A stretch of 64,000 nt of DNA, taken from contig JADNYJ010000148.1 of assembly GCA_015501075.1 (NCBI GenBank), forward strand, positions 1 to 64,000. Direction: 5' to 3'. The notes under the pieces were generated by a model, which saw only the letters and a list, made by a program, of their open reading frames with translations, did no database searches and had not been told where the DNA came from. The stretch comes from Gymnopilus junonius. Its lineage: Eukaryota; Basidiomycota; Agaricomycetes; Agaricales; Galerinaceae. Of this stretch, positions 52,313 to 64,000 are shown piece by piece. Each line of letters begins with the position of its first letter. Position 1 is the stretch's first letter. A program made the position numbers and the translations under genes.

Positions 52313-54294
52313 CTAGGGGCGGACATCGAGGTGCGCGTTAGGAAATCCATTTTTCCGAATACGCCGGAGGAGCCACCAGAACGGCGTGGCATACGTCACG
52401 TCGGATCCCTCAGTCCTACCTCCACAACCCCCCGTAACCATCCCACCGATCCGACCACGAATGTCAGCGACGACGGAGCCCGAATCGCCCGGTCCCGAAA
52501 AGGCCTCGGACTTGCTAGCGTAGTTGAGGATAGCCCACTCCATGGAGGTTTGGTGGATGGACATGTCGTTGAAATAGTCGCGCACGATGGAGAAGGGGCC
52601 GTTGGCGCGCCCGAGGGTGGTGCCAGTGGCAGTACCGTTCTTGACGACTAATAAGCAGGGTGAGTCGGCCGAGTCAAGTGTGTCAGGAGCGTGCATTAGT
52701 GAGGGAGGGAGGGGGCCGGTGAGGGGAAGGAGGTGGTCGATGGGATACTTGAATTCCCAGTTGGTGGTTCCATGGGGGAAGCAATTGAACGGGAACTCGT
52801 CGGGCGTCAGTTCCTTTCCTAGATATTAATTATTTAAGAAAATAAATATTCAGGTGGATTTAGGAAGACGGGTCCTTTGGTCGGATTGGGTAGTTCAAAA
52901 CGCACCGAGATCCAATTTATTACCCTGGAAACCGTCCCCAAGCTTAGCACGGTCAATCTGGAAGATTGCCCAATCCTCCGTGAAATGCTCGTCACCAGCA
53001 CCGAGAGTGATGCCTGGTGAGCGGAGGACGTGGCCAAGCACACGATCATTGAGTTTTTTCCAATCTGTATCAACCTGCTTGAGCAACGCTGTGAGTGCCT
53101 CGATCGCGGTCTTGGCTTTGTCCAACAACGCCTGAGTCTCAATTCGAAATGCCGCAGCTTTTTGGATATCGGCCTGGTCGGTGCCCTTCTCCCTCTCCGA
53201 GAACATTTCAATCTGTTCAGTCCAGCACTCCATCGAGATGCCGTATCCTCTAATCCTAACTTTGATGGAATAGACTAGGTCAGTGTAGGCTCTCTTGCCG
53301 AGTAGGAGGACGTCCTTGGAAGGCGCACGGGGGTGGCGAATGTAGTCGAAGTTGCCTTCCTTCGACCCTATAAGAACATGGCGGCACGAAAGCCCCAAGA
53401 GGGTGTCGCTGTCGCCACCTTCTGCGAGGTAGAGCGCCATCGTGCCCTGAGCGTTGGGCTTGGCCCTGGTGGAGATGCGCAGACCGAGGGCGGGAGTAAG
53501 CGGACCAATGACGTCAACGAGTGGGTCCAGATCTTCGACGGGTGGGAGAAGCTGGGGACCAGCCTCGCGTATGTAGAGGGATTCGCGAAAGTCAACGTCG
53601 ACATCAGTGATCTCGTAGTCCTTGAGAAGGGCTAGGACATCTTGAGCCGCGTCGTGTGCAGCTGTAGGGGTAGTACTCTCGGGGAAGACGCCAATCCAGA
53701 TAGTCACAGGACCGATGTTTTGTTTCTTAGCCTTGGGAGTCTGTTTCTCGTCTTCTTCTTCATCCTCGACGTCTTCCTCATCCGAGTCCGGTTCGTCAAC
53801 TTCGACCTTCTTGAAACGAACGACATCTATGCTCGTAAAGCGGATCTAGAGATCCAGGTTGGCCAAATTCTAAGATATGATAGAGTGTTATAACTGACCG
53901 TGTGAGTGTCCATGATGGCGACAACCTTCCAGCCCACGTCGTCGTTCCAGACCTTCGCAATTGGATGGTTGAAGACCTCGCGTAGCTCCTTCAAACGGCG
54001 CTGGGCCTCTGGTCCCCTGGGCGGAGACCACTGCTCCTTGCCCGTTCGGTATAGAAGTATGGGCTCGGAATGCAAGCCTGCATAGTACGACTGAGCTTCC
54101 GCAAGAGAGATAGCGTGTGGATCAGAAGTGATGGAAGTAGTGCTGGACGCGACGTCGCAGGCAAAGCCCGGAGAGGAGTTGGTAGTCGTAGTGATGGTCG
54201 GGAAGAGAGTATCGTTCTCGTCGATAGATCTCTGAGTCTCCTCGTAGTCCCTTGCGGATTGAGTGTATCTTTCGATTTCTTCGACAGAAAGCAC
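52313..54294 (-). CDS. Trypsin-fold (PA-clan) serine protease-like protein
   Basis: Exons at about 54,293-53899, 53845-52906 and 52818-52313 join in frame to about 613 aa. The second half has L-S-C-R-H-V-L (possible catalytic His), D-W-A-I-F-Q-I-D (possible Asp) and G-P-G-D-S-G-S-V-V (nucleophile serine context), the three signatures of trypsin-like proteases in the right order. A charged helical region separates H from D. The middle has an acidic stretch (D-E-E-D-V-E-D-E-E-E-D). There is no signal peptide in the visible part, so it is probably intracellular. The true start is not seen: the first exon begins at an acceptor (TTTAG|TGCTT) near 54,293, so an upstream coding exon is expected. Confidence 0.75.
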
Positions 54295-54399
54295 TAAATA
54301 AAAAAGACGGAAAATGAGATAGAGATGGTCAGCACGGATATAATCATATAGAAACTGAAGGACAGACTACCGTTTGAGTCTGAAGATCAAAAGAAAAGC

Positions 54400-55320
54400 G
54401 AGCTGATTGTGTCGTGTGGATAGACAGTGGGAGCCGCACAGCCACCAATTTCTTTCTGTACGATAAGATAAGATCTATGACTCCCTCTCCTAATCTCATC
54501 CATGTTTCTACCCTCTTCGTAGTCTCTTAGCTATTCTACACTAGCGCCAACGGTCTCAAGCCCTGACATATGTCGCCAGCGGTCGCCAACTTAACAAGCA
54601 TGCAGGTAACTGAGGGCGTGTAAGTCCTGTTCTTTAACTTGTAATACGACAGGTTGACCTCCATAGCACACTTGACTAGTCATCTAGGACAGCTTTTCAT
54701 GCTTGACTGCATGATGACATTGTTCATCTACCGTAATGTTCCAAACCCGTCATTGCCTCAAGAATAAAGTTATCATGAGCACAAGGAGCAGGTTTCTCCA
54801 TGACTTAGGTACCCCCGGTCTGCGAGCGTAGTTGAGCGGATGGATCCTGCAGCCTGAAATGGGTATGTTTTCTAGAATGAGTTGATTTGAACAGAAGACG
54901 ATGATCATAGCAAGTTGGGCAATGATCAGTGCGATTTCATACACAGAGGCCAGACTAGATAAACCAGGTATGCCCCTAGCAGTGCGCAATGAGTGTAATA
55001 TAAAAGCAGGCATTCACAGCCTCTCGAATAAGGACTTTCTTATAACTGCGAAGGGTTTGATAACGTAAATAAAAATCATAAAATGAGTGCGTAGCTCAAG
55101 GACCAGGGCCTGTACTACTTATGTCTATACGGTACTGAGTTAAATCTCATTTCTTAGTTTTGAACTTTTTCGGTTTAATAATGGATAGTACCAGGCAATA
55201 GAACGTCAATGATAACATACACACATATTCTACTCTACGTACCATACTATATAACCGTCGTGAATTGGCAAGTGTAAAATCAAACTCTTAAAATATGAGT
55301 AGAGCATTCGAGCTCAGACT
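54400..55320. other. Intergenic
   Basis: A minus-strand frame at 54,750-55,013 has a hydrophobic stretch (Y-E-I-A-L-I-I-A-Q-L-A-M-I-I-V-F) that could be a membrane-protein relic. Not recognised. Confidence 0.35.
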
Positions 55321-55363
55321 TTGGATTCAAAGGGCTCTTTGGCACCTGCATCAGCATCTGCAT

Positions 55364-56116
55364 TTAAACCTCCTCCTCCTCCTCCTCCTTCACCACCACC
55401 ATCCCATCTTTCGCCTTCCCTGCCTTCGCCTTCTCTTCCTTCTCCTCCTCTGAGTTTTCCTCTTCTTCTTCCTTCTCCACTGAACTCTCCTCTTCCTCCT
55501 CTTGCAGCGCAACGTACCGCTCCGGACAGCCGAATCTCGATGTACTCGTATGTGCAGGGTGAGAGTGGGCTTGAACGGCAGGTGGAGCGTGGACGGTGAA
55601 TGAAGATGAAGAGGTGCGGATAGAGAGTAAGGAGATGGGTGTGTGGGATGGGGGGATGGGGGGTTTGGTGGGGTTTGGTGAAGTTGGGTTTTGGTTTTGA
55701 TGTAAGTGGGGATTGTCGTCTTTGTGTTTGGGGATTTTTACTTCTGTGTGGTTATATTTGTCTTCATCTTCATTTTTATATTCATCTTCGTCTTCGTCTT
55801 CAGCGCCATTTTCATCTACCTTGTCTTCCTCATCCATTGTGTCTTCTTCATCACCTTCGTCCTCATCCCTATCGTCCTCATCCCTATCATCCTCATCCTC
55901 ATCCTCATCCTCATCCTCATCGTCCACGACCTCAGTATTTTCATCGAACGACGCGTCTTCATCATAATCTACGTGTACTTCATGTTCGGAATTGGCGCGG
56001 GTGCGATCAGCTGGTGATAGTATGCCTAAGGCAGAAGAGGGTGGGAAGACAGGCAGTTCCGAATCACCGCTGTCAAAGTCGCCGTAGGGCGTCAAGCGGG
56101 TGGAGTATAGAAGCAT
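55364..56116 (-). CDS. Acidic low-complexity protein, 250 aa
   Basis: The frame starts M-L-L-Y-S-T-R-L-T-P-Y-G-D-F-D-S-G-D-S-E, which looks like a genuine unique N terminus. It then becomes a long Asp/Glu-rich region (residues about 60-115), a proline/histidine-rich middle and a Glu/Lys-rich C-terminal tail. The underlying DNA is strongly repetitive (CATCCT and CTC units), which also opens the opposite strand. No domain is recognised. The upstream GAGTGA tandem repeat at 56,130-56,164 lies in the promoter. Confidence 0.5.
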   Translation of the reverse strand: MLLYSTRLTPYGDFDSGDSELPVFPPSSALGILSPADRTRANSEHEVHVDYDEDASFDENTEVVDDEDEDEDEDEDDRDEDDRDEDEGDEEDTMDEEDKVDENGAEDEDEDEYKNEDEDKYNHTEVKIPKHKDDNPHLHQNQNPTSPNPTKPPIPPSHTPISLLSIRTSSSSFTVHAPPAVQAHSHPAHTSTSRFGCPERYVALQEEEEESSVEKEEEEENSEEEKEEKAKAGKAKDGMVVVKEEEEEEV

Positions 56117-56164
56117 CTGAATCGTAAGAGGTAAGAGGCAAGAGTGAGAGTGAGAGTGAGAGTG

Positions 56165-57210
56165 AAAATAAGAATAAGAGTGGGTGGCCTCCGAGGGAGG
56201 GTGAAGGAAACCGCAAGATTTAAACGGGCCCTTTTATACTCAATACGAGACGAGATTTACATAGGATTGAAGAAACGCGTATGCCAGCAGCCATTGTGTG
56301 GAATGAATATATGGACGGGTGGCATGGCCACTGAATCGGGGGGGTCATGTTCGTCATCCTATTCATTGTACCCTGTTTACGAATTACCCCGATATCTAGC
56401 ATGCAGCCCTTTGTTCACTTGGGACGTGGAGTCTGTAGTAGGCGGTGGGTAGAGTTGCTTGAAATAGAAAACAATGAAATGGACGGAAAAGGATTGGAAT
56501 GGGGCTCGTTCTTTGTAAGCGGTAGCTAAGCGAACTTGAACTCTGCGGGTGGCAAGCAACTTGAATATGACTCGTCTTGTAAGTGACCGGAATGCGGGAA
56601 CTCTATTAATGGTCTTTAAGTTTTGGTGAAAAATAGTCAACGTAGTTACATTTTCACTGCCGCACAGAGTAAAAGGGCTTTCTGAGAGTTCTTAGAGTCA
56701 AAGATGAAGGACGGTCAAGTCGTTCTGGATTCAGAACACTCGTCAGCCGATACCTGCCGAAGAAGCTTTCGCCATACACAGCCAAATACGAGCTCAACGC
56801 CATTGGCAGCGACCACGATGCTGCGCGCCTTGCCCCTGCTCACATTCACACCGAGGCTCACGCCATCCCTCGTCCTCCTTTCTCTTGATCTTGGACCCCT
56901 CGAGGCCGTTCCCCTCAACTTCATCGATGCCGCGGCATTTCACGACTTCAGATGTTGTCGCCCATCTCGGGACGCCATAGTCGCATTTAGGAGCTAAGAA
57001 GAGAAAAAGGCGCGTGCTGACCGGCGGCCTTTCCCTAGCGCTCCACCTATTGATGGCTGACGCGGTATCATTCATTTTTCAACTTATAGGCATGCCCAGC
57101 GTGTCTGACCCTCGCCAGTCGCCACCCCCGATAAGTGCCTCCCGCCCGAATCTGGGGCAAGGTACACGCCCGAGAGTCCTCTCCCTCGGTGTCTGAATCT
57201 CGAGCTGAGG
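56165..57210. other. Intergenic or unresolved exons
   Basis: At 56,735-56,887 one plus-strand frame reads L-V-S-R-Y-L-P-K-K-L-S-P-Y-T-A-K-Y-E-L and could be an exon. I could not connect it to a gene. The rest is not recognised. Confidence 0.3.
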
Positions 57211-58505
57211 ATGTTGAGCGACCTTGGAGGACGGATGGGCATGGGGAATTGGGATGAGGACGTGGAGGAAGACCGACTGACTCAGGGAGAGCCGTATACT
57301 GACTGCCAGTGCCACTGGTGCTGTTGCTGTTGCTGCAGCCCCTGTGGAGAGTTTGTCGGTGTCGAAGGAAGCAGCCCTTCCACCAACCTCTCCTCCTGCC
57401 TATCGAAACTCTCCTGGCCTAGGAGGAGGATTCGGAGATTTCAGGACGTACCATCTAATACCACTGTCGCACCTGTCTCTGTCTCTATCCCTGCCTCTGC
57501 TTCTGCCTCTGTAGCTCCCCTTCCCCTTCCACCGGCTCCACATCGTCAACGTCCGATCGCAGTCCCACGAACCACAACCCAGACTCAAACTCTTGTTCCA
57601 TCGATCTCGACCTCAAAAGCAACCAACGATATCGACAAGCCCCTCCCTAAACGAATCCCGAAACCGACGGATAAAATGAAAGCTATAAGTTTATCCATGT
57701 CCATGCCCGCGTCCGCCTCTACCTCCCGTCGCCCAATTCTCATTCCTATTCCAACTCCAACTCTACTTCCAAATATGATTCAATCTCTGCACCACCTCCT
57801 AACATCCCCGATATCACTTCCAATCTCAACTCCATCGCTAGTGTGCTCAAGAAGACCGTCCGCCTGGGAAGAGATCAGCTGAAGATGATACCGAAACGGG
57901 ACCTGATGCTAGCGCTGGTGCTGGTGCACGTGAAGCTGATGATGAGCTCGTCGTCGTCGTCAGCACGAAGAAGCCTAGGATGTCGGGATTCCCGTCCGTA
58001 ATCAAGTCTCGCGCCGAGATGCGCTCCCGCCGTGGGCGTGGGCGTGGTGGTCGTAGTCGCGGTCGCAGTCGCAGTCGAGGTCGTAGTTGGGGTTCATTAA
58101 CGACTTCAAGTCCAAAGGTATGTTTTTATTTCCATATCAGGGAGACGTTCAGCTCATTGATTATGTAATATTTTTATTTTTATTTCGTTTTCTCTTTTCA
58201 TTTTTCTTTTCTTTTCCTTTTCTTTTCCTTTTTTATGTTACACAGGTTCAGACGACAGCTTCGACAGCTGCTTCCCCCCCTGTGCCCCGGCTTTCCGCAG
58301 CTCAGTCGGTTGTAGGAGACGCTGGCTGTTTTGGAGCGTGAGAGAGCTTGGGGAGTATGTGCAGAAGGAGAGGGCCAGTAGTATCAACGTTAGTGCCAAT
58401 ATCACCATTGACGCCAGTCATCCGGATGTTGGATCGGGCACTGCGGCGGCCCAGCTCAGCGTACCTGCGGTCGAGGATACGTTTTTGATTTGGATTCCTC
58501 TGTAA
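57211..58505 (+). CDS. Hypothetical multi-exon low-complexity protein
   Basis: An open frame from the ATG at 57211 runs to 57882 and is serine/proline-rich. A second frame, entered after a CTAG acceptor-like site near 57,842, reads K-R-S-A-E-D-D-T-E-T-G-P-D, then a basic R-G-R-G-R-G-G-R-S-R-G-R stretch to about 58,118. After an intron (about 58,119-58,245) the last part may read W-L-F-W-S-V-R-E-L-G-E-Y-V and stop at 58505. The exon joins are not proven. The arginine/glycine part could bind nucleic acid. Not recognised. Confidence 0.35.
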
Positions 58506-59094
58506 GATCGAGAGCAGTAGTAGTGCCTTCCGACTCCTTTTTATTTGATACGTTGGATTTTTTTTTTGAGGAGCCGCTTCGTGTAACTAATCTTTCCTTT
58601 AAGTACTACTGATTGTGATATTTTCGCCAGATTCGTTCAGTGATTATCGGCGTACCACCTTTTGCAGTTCTCACATCAGGGTTTTATTACAATTGTTTTA
58701 CCCGCGTCTTCTTGGTAGGTCTTAAACCCGACAAAAGTTGTACGATTTAATGGGAACAGGATTATTGGATATTCAAGTCACCAAGGAACGATGTCCAACG
58801 CGACTTACCAGCCTGATGGGAGAAAAAAACGTTGAGATTACGTTGAGGGTATAAAGATGATATTTTGCATTTGGAGATTGAAATGTTTACCATAGCCTTT
58901 ACCTCGTCAGATCATTTTGTTTCATGTAATTGCTTTCTGGGATACTAAACTACAAACTTGAAGCTTGAGCTTGAGGTCTGAGTACGAAACACCCGATCAA
59001 GTTGTGCGTCCAGGTCGGACAACCGGTCCGCTGGAAAGTTCTATTTTTGGCGGTGATTCGTGAACTCAGGGAACGTTAACCTGGGACCGCTCGC
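58506..59094. other. Intergenic
   Basis: AT-rich, with a T-run near 58,560. It probably holds the GST promoter. No gene is seen. Confidence 0.45.
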
Positions 59095-59901
59095 ATGAAG
59101 ATCATCCTCTACGACATTCCATCCCGTATCGCCCGTAAGGCTTGGTCTCCAAACACATGGAAAACCAGGTGAGATCTTGATCACTCCATCACATTGATAA
59201 CATTGACTTTCAGCACGCTTAGGTACTGTCTCAATTATAAAGGCATACCCTACCGAACCGAATGGGTCGAATATCCTGATATCGAAGAACTCTACACCAA
59301 AATGGGCCTCCCGCCCTTCGCATTTACACCAGACGGAACACCGCGCTACACCCTCCCAGTCATCCATGACCCGTCGAGAGGCGTGAGGCTAAACGAATCA
59401 TTCGCCATCGCGCGGTACCTTGACCGAGAATACCCGCACACCCCGCCTATATTCCCATCCCACTCTGCTGGGATCCTAGCACCGTTTGCTGATGCAGTCT
59501 CGGCGCGGCTAAAGCCCATATGGAACTTCCTCGTCCCGCCTGAATTGGAGATTCTGAGCACGCGCAGTGCGGTGTGGTTTAAGAGCTCGAGGGAGAAGTT
59601 TTTGGGGGTGGAGAGGCTGGAGGATGTTACTCCGCTAGGGGAGGAGAGGGTTAGGGAGTGGATGAAAGTGGAGAAGGGCTTTGGGAAAGTTGATGGGTGG
59701 TATTCGATGAATGTGGATAGTGGGCCGTTTATTTGGGGTGCAACGCCATGTTGGGCGGATTTTGTGGTTGGCGGGTATTTGATGTGGGCGAGGTCGACGG
59801 CGGGTGAAGAGAGTAAGGAGTGGAAGGATATTATGTCATGGAATAATGGGAGGTGGAAGGATTTAGCAGAGGGTTTGAAGGTGTATGAAGAAGTAAATTG
59901 A
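59095..59901 (+). CDS. Glutathione S-transferase, fungal FuA/Ure2p-like type
   Basis: Exon 1 is 59095-59168, the intron 59169-59213 and exon 2 59214-59901, giving 253 aa. The N-terminal thioredoxin-like domain has L-Y-D-I-P-S, then A-W-S-P-N-T-W-K-T, then R-Y-C-L-N-Y-K-G-I-P-Y-R-T-E-W-V-E-Y-P-D-I. It continues with Y-T-L-P-V-I-H-D-P and E-S-F-A-I-A-R-Y-L-D, the glutathione-binding cis-proline and E-S motifs. The C-terminal helical domain follows from about residue 110. W-S-P-N-T-W-K-T-[R] is typical of the basidiomycete FuA class, which has many members in wood- and litter-decaying fungi and acts on small hydrophobic compounds. No signal peptide, so cytosolic. The start is set by the conserved N terminus. 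Confidence 0.92.
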
Positions 59902-60287
59902 ATGAGATTCGGGAATACTGAGTACGTCGAAGTAACGCTATTGCTTTCAACAATAAACTATTGAGGACTTGAAGCCTAAAAATTCTGATCAGAGTGAGGG
60001 TTGGCATGATTACTCAATGCAAATATCATGTTGGAATGGGGACTGTGAAGGAATAAAGCTTCCAAGCCCAACAGCTGACACTATGTAGCACTCATTGGTT
60101 CATTCCGTACTACTTACTCCTCGGTCACTAGACATTTTTTATCCATACACATTGAATTTCTACATGGGAAGTGCAAAGGGGTTGTTGCTCCATTCTTTAT
60201 CATAGTACGCCGTACAAACTTCTGATTCAACAAGTACAGATACGTAAAGGTAGTCGAATTAAAACCTTTGATAGCGGTATATGAAAA
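59902..60287. other. Intergenic
   Basis: 3' flanks of the converging GST and F-box genes. No gene is seen. Confidence 0.45.
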
Positions 60288-61684
60288 TCAAAAATCTACG
60301 TCGATGTCCGCCTGTGAATCTACCGCGGGCTCAAAGAAGCAAATATCACATTCCTCCAATGCTTCAACCACTTTTGCCATTTCCAAAAGCCCCCGGTTGC
60401 ATGTAAGAATGAGAACCCATGGACGAAATTGTAAGATCAATGAACATAATTGGCATATGTCCTTGATCACTGGAAGAAGTGACACCCGGCTCTACATTGG
60501 TGGAAAATTTTATAGAGTCAATGCAAGGGAGTAAAGCGCTCTTGTGAATGCTCAAGAACGTGTCGGTGTTAATTATGAGGTTTATTGGTAAACTAAGGCA
60601 TTTGAGCTTGGGAAAAGAGTGCAATAACTACTCCAGGTCTCGTTCCAAGCAAAATAGTACCCCCTCATCCTCAAGGTTCCCGTGACGATTATGAGAAAGA
60701 TCATTCTTCAAAATCACCTCCTCCATCATATCTAATGCGCGTGAGAGCCGCATAGTGAGGAATAGCAAATTCCAATTAAAAGGAAGATTTATGTCAGCCT
60801 GGTCAATCTTGAGCTTGCACAGCACAGGAAGATAAAAGATGAGCAGGAACTGAGGATAGTAGTTTGGACTTATCAGGCATAATTTGAATTTTGAGATCGA
60901 AATCATGTCGATGGCGGTCCAGTTGTGAAGGGCGAGACAAGGAGATCTTGAAGAGAATTTATTGTAGAAAGATGCTTCAGTTGGAGAACGCTGTGTCAAC
61001 TGCATGAGTGACAAGATAATATCTGGACCTAAAAGTGTGTGCTCGAAATCCAGCCTTGTCATATGTGGCCATGGTAACTTGACATCGAGTAGTAAGATAC
61101 CCTTTGTTACCACAACTCGCATCAGTGTATCGTGTTTGGCAGTTTTGCGAGAGCGCAAGGATGGGTTGCTTAAGTCGACATTTTCTAAAAAATACTCGTC
61201 CACCATTTCAATCGCCGGAAAACGGCACATTTTCCAAGAATCCTGAGCAATTGTCATTGGAGATAATGAAATGGACCTGTCGCAGTCGAGCTAAAGGCCG
61301 TCCCAGAATATCCTGTACGATCCCAATATGTCCATATCCGTAAACTAAGTCCGCCACTCGTCCATTAGAAGTTCCCTTAGAGCCTTGTGTGTGCAAGACA
61401 GAATCCGTGACAATAATGAATGACAGGGGATATGGCTTGCTTCTTTTGAGTAAAGCGTCATATATCTCCATGGTTTTCTGCCGGGTACTGAAGGATCGGT
61501 TGGAGAAGCTGAAGGTATCCCATAAGCTGGGGTCGGATAGAGCAGCATTGCGCCATGTACTGCATAGGTGAGTCAAGGTGATGTGGGCGTCGTTTTCCCG
61601 GGGAGGAAGGATGACTGGATTGGCGAGGGTGTATTGGGTAATGAGATGCAGGATACTGCACTGAAGGTCATCTATACGTGCCAT
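60288..61684 (-). pseudogene. F-box-like gene with frameshifts and a stop
   Basis: It begins M-A-R-I-D-D-L and has L-T-H-L-C-S-T-W-R-N-A-A-L-S-D-P-S-L-W-D-T-F-S-F, an F-box-like signature. The frame shifts near 61,210 (E-N-V-P-F-S-G-D stop against M-C-R-F-P-A-I-E-M-V-D). It meets a TAG at 60628-60630 and continues in the same frame with S-F-P-K-L-K-C-L-S-L-P. It changes frame again near 60,470 to reach E-E-C-D-I-C-F-F-E-P-A-V-D-S-Q-A-D and the stop at 60288. The whole would be about 460 aa, so it is a rather young pseudogene. This is a third F-box subfamily in the window. Confidence 0.75.
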
Positions 61685-63051
61685 GGCCTATGAAGGAATG
61701 ATATCAACCAAGATGGTAATGACAATGAAGCTGTCAAAACCATAAACGTAACAAAGCTTGATAGACCCAAGAGAGTGCCATTGAGGGAATGAGTAATGAG
61801 TTTAATGTGGAGTTACAGAATGCGTCTGGAGCTGTATATATTTCTATGTAGTATGAAGCGCAGTTTCAGTTCCGTTTCATAAAATAGAGATTACCATTGG
61901 GCTTACCGAAGGGGAATCCAAGAAGGGACAGACTTGAGCAGCAGTAACTGGGAAGGGAACAAGGGAAGGAAGGGGGTATTTCATATCACCAGGCATGCAG
62001 GGGTATCCGTTTATCAAGAATTCTCCTGCTATAGGAAGGAAGAAAAAATCAGTTCACCTGCCATTGAAAATCAGCGGCGTACTGCAGTAATGGGTCAGAG
62101 GACCTCTTGACTCCAATGAAAATGAGGCCGCGAGGTAATGAAATAACATCGCTGTGTCGCTAACGGTTCATTTACATAAGGAGATGCGGCTGGTCAATCA
62201 GGTGAAGTAGCTTGAATGCACCGAAATCTGGCTCCTGGATATGGATTTTTTTTTCTAGCGGGTTATAAAGAGAGAACTTCTTGCGATGTGCTTTCGTCCT
62301 TGATATGGTAGCTTTCAATGAAAATCAAAGTAGAACGAGCTTGGATGCGATTGCACACCGCCTAGTTTAGAGTTTTAACTTTTGAGGGGTTTACGAAACT
62401 GGAAATGACGGGCCCGAATCAATTCACGCATAGATTGTGAGAACGTCCAACATGTTCAGGGAGTATCAGAGACTATGATGAAGTGGTTCCTGTTAGGCAG
62501 GTCGATGCAATGAGTTGGAATGAATTATTCTTCGCTTTCATTCACGTACGGGAAGGGAGAAGGAAGAGGAACGTCTAAGAGCTACTGAATCTCTCTGAGG
62601 ACAATCACAGAATTAGCCGGTATTGCTCGCAGAGAAATTGAGTGGTTGCCATGCGAGTGTCATAGACAACGGTCACGAAGCAGGGGTGGGCCGCAAAGGT
62701 CACCGCGCTGGCGGCACAAGCATGCTAAATAGAATACTGTTGGCAGGGAGAGGCATACTTTGAGGACACACCAGTCTCGACTTGCAAAGGAAATTATACT
62801 GAAGCAGAGAGGATTAGGTTAGGTATTTCGGACAACTGAAAAAAAGCTTCAAGAAAAGGTCGGCACGATCAGTAAAGAATTCTGGAGCGCCCAGGAGGCA
62901 CGCTAAGGAACTTACCGGATGTGTGCCGAAAAAGAGACTTACATTCGAAATTCCACAACAAGGAAGTACACGAGGCTGGCGCTTGCGTCTTTGAGTGATG
63001 AATTAAGCGTCGTTCCACCAAACTAATGGGCACTGGCTGGGCGGAGAAGAG
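61685..63051. other. Intergenic, no recognised gene
   Basis: No protein family, tRNA or repeat array is recognised in this stretch. Confidence 0.45.
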
Positions 63052-64000
63052 TCAGATTTCCGCAATGAAATCTGGTGTTGAAATCTCAGCTCCACTTATA
63101 GGTAATCCCTGCAGATCGAAAGTTCTGGAGAAACGATCGTAGCGGGCTTTACTGGCTTTACCACTAGTGACCGTAAATCTAGTCGAATAACTGTACTTAG
63201 TCAGTTGAGAGAATATTTCGTACTGCCAAAGACCTGCGACATGAAAGAAGACATGTTGAAATCTCTTATGATTGATGTACATGGAACAGTCAGCTACAAG
63301 TAGTCAGTAAAGATTGGAAGAAACGTAGAGAGGATTTCGTCAATGAAAAAAAGGATCAAAATTCGAAAATGTCCACCACACAATGAGAGTTCCTCCGTGT
63401 AACCATACATTTTGCTTCGCGATCGACACAGCATAAGAAGGATCTAAAGATCCGTAAGCATGAATGAACATAAAAAAGATGAACAGATCCTGACGCACCA
63501 GGTTTCATTCTGAAGTTGACGTTGAAGCAGAAGGGGAAAGTCGAATCTAACCTCGAGACTAAAGAAGACATGATCAACGTCTCCGAATGCCTTAGAATTG
63601 GAATCAATGGCATTGGCGCTGCAGCTACTACCCGTCTTGACCATCAGATCGAAGAAAGAACGGAGATCGAGCTGCGAAAACACCATCCATGCTCACAGTT
63701 CGACATCACGATCAGCAACAAGAGCATATTGACCTCCTCATCTAACGCCAAATCCTCCTCCAGCTCCAGCTCCTCCACATTCAACCTCTCCAATCCCACC
63801 ATGAATACCAGTGGTTCAGTGCTCCAGCTCCCCAATTTGATACCTGAATGCCATGAATGTCACCTGAATCTCGCTCTTCTGCCCCATGGTGACTGAGGGA
63901 TGGACGCCGCAGTCGCTCTTATGGTTCTTGGGCCACTGGAGCACGGTGTGGGTGAACGTGCAAGCAGAGAAGGAGACGTAGATAGGGCATGATGATGATT
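63052..64000 (-). CDS. Possible multi-exon gene running off the right edge
   Basis: On the minus strand, 63,998-63,862 can be read as an exon containing T-F-T-H-T-V-L-Q-W-P-K-N-H-K-S-D-C-G-V-H-P and ending at CAG|GTGACA. The 63,835-63,500 region gives further open sequence. A last exon may start at GCAG|TACG near 63,225 and end I-S-T-P-D-F-I-A-E-I with a stop at 63052. I could not join the pieces in one frame, and the family is not recognised. A serine-rich frame on the plus strand (63,516-63,896) is the less likely alternative. Confidence 0.25.

Noticed and set aside
55639..56127. Plus-strand frames of 80-160 codons rich in His, Leu or Ser
   Set aside because: They come from CATCCT/CTC repeats and are antisense to the acidic frame.

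Overview
The window looks like nuclear DNA of a basidiomycete fungus, most likely an Agaricomycete. Coding sequence is split by short GT-AG introns of about 50-80 nt. There are many F-box-like genes and relics of the mushroom type, a GST of the fungal FuA/Ure2p-like kind, a GPI-type secreted glycoprotein resembling the basidiomycete 'macrofage-activating glycoprotein', a PAR32-like S-T-G-R-G-G repeat protein, and a tyrosine-recombinase retrotransposon of the type common in mushroom genomes. No rRNA, tRNA or CRISPR was seen.

Layout. 1-7.4 kb: repeat-rich, gene-poor DNA with one small secreted protein gene (SSP-A) and an F-box relic. 7.4-16.0 kb and 30.2-38.5 kb: two mirror-image arms of a large inverted duplication. 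Each arm carries, from outside in, a glycoprotein gene (only a fragment on the left), a secreted modular proline/lysine-rich protein gene, an F-box pseudogene and an SSP gene. 16.0-30.2 kb: the spacer between the arms. It holds another F-box pseudogene, a LINE-type fragment with a poly-A tail, a degenerate tyrosine-recombinase (DIRS-like) retrotransposon that was itself hit by a 787-bp Tc1/mariner-like element, and an intact PAR32-like gene. 37.6-44 kb: the intact glycoprotein gene, another small secreted protein and a 660-aa F-box protein. 44.4-49.7 kb: three more SSP copies in direct tandem (D, E, F). 50-64 kb: more conventional sequence with an F-box relic, a trypsin-fold (PA-clan) protein, low-complexity hypothetical genes, a GST and an F-box pseudogene.

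The most striking content is the SSP family. There are six copies (five apparently intact, one frameshifted). Each has a signal peptide, four cysteines, one intron in the 5' UTR, one coding intron near the C terminus, a TATAAG box, and a G-rich block about 121-132 bp upstream of that box in the copies examined. The copies sit inside larger duplicated modules together with F-box genes. This resembles a fast-evolving accessory locus for secreted proteins. No function is proven by the sequence.

The arms differ in an uneven way. The glycoprotein fragment and the F-box-to-SSP part are very similar between arms, while the modular secreted gene between them is strongly diverged. The two F-box copies carry different, complementary lesions. 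All similarities were read by eye; percentages would need an alignment.
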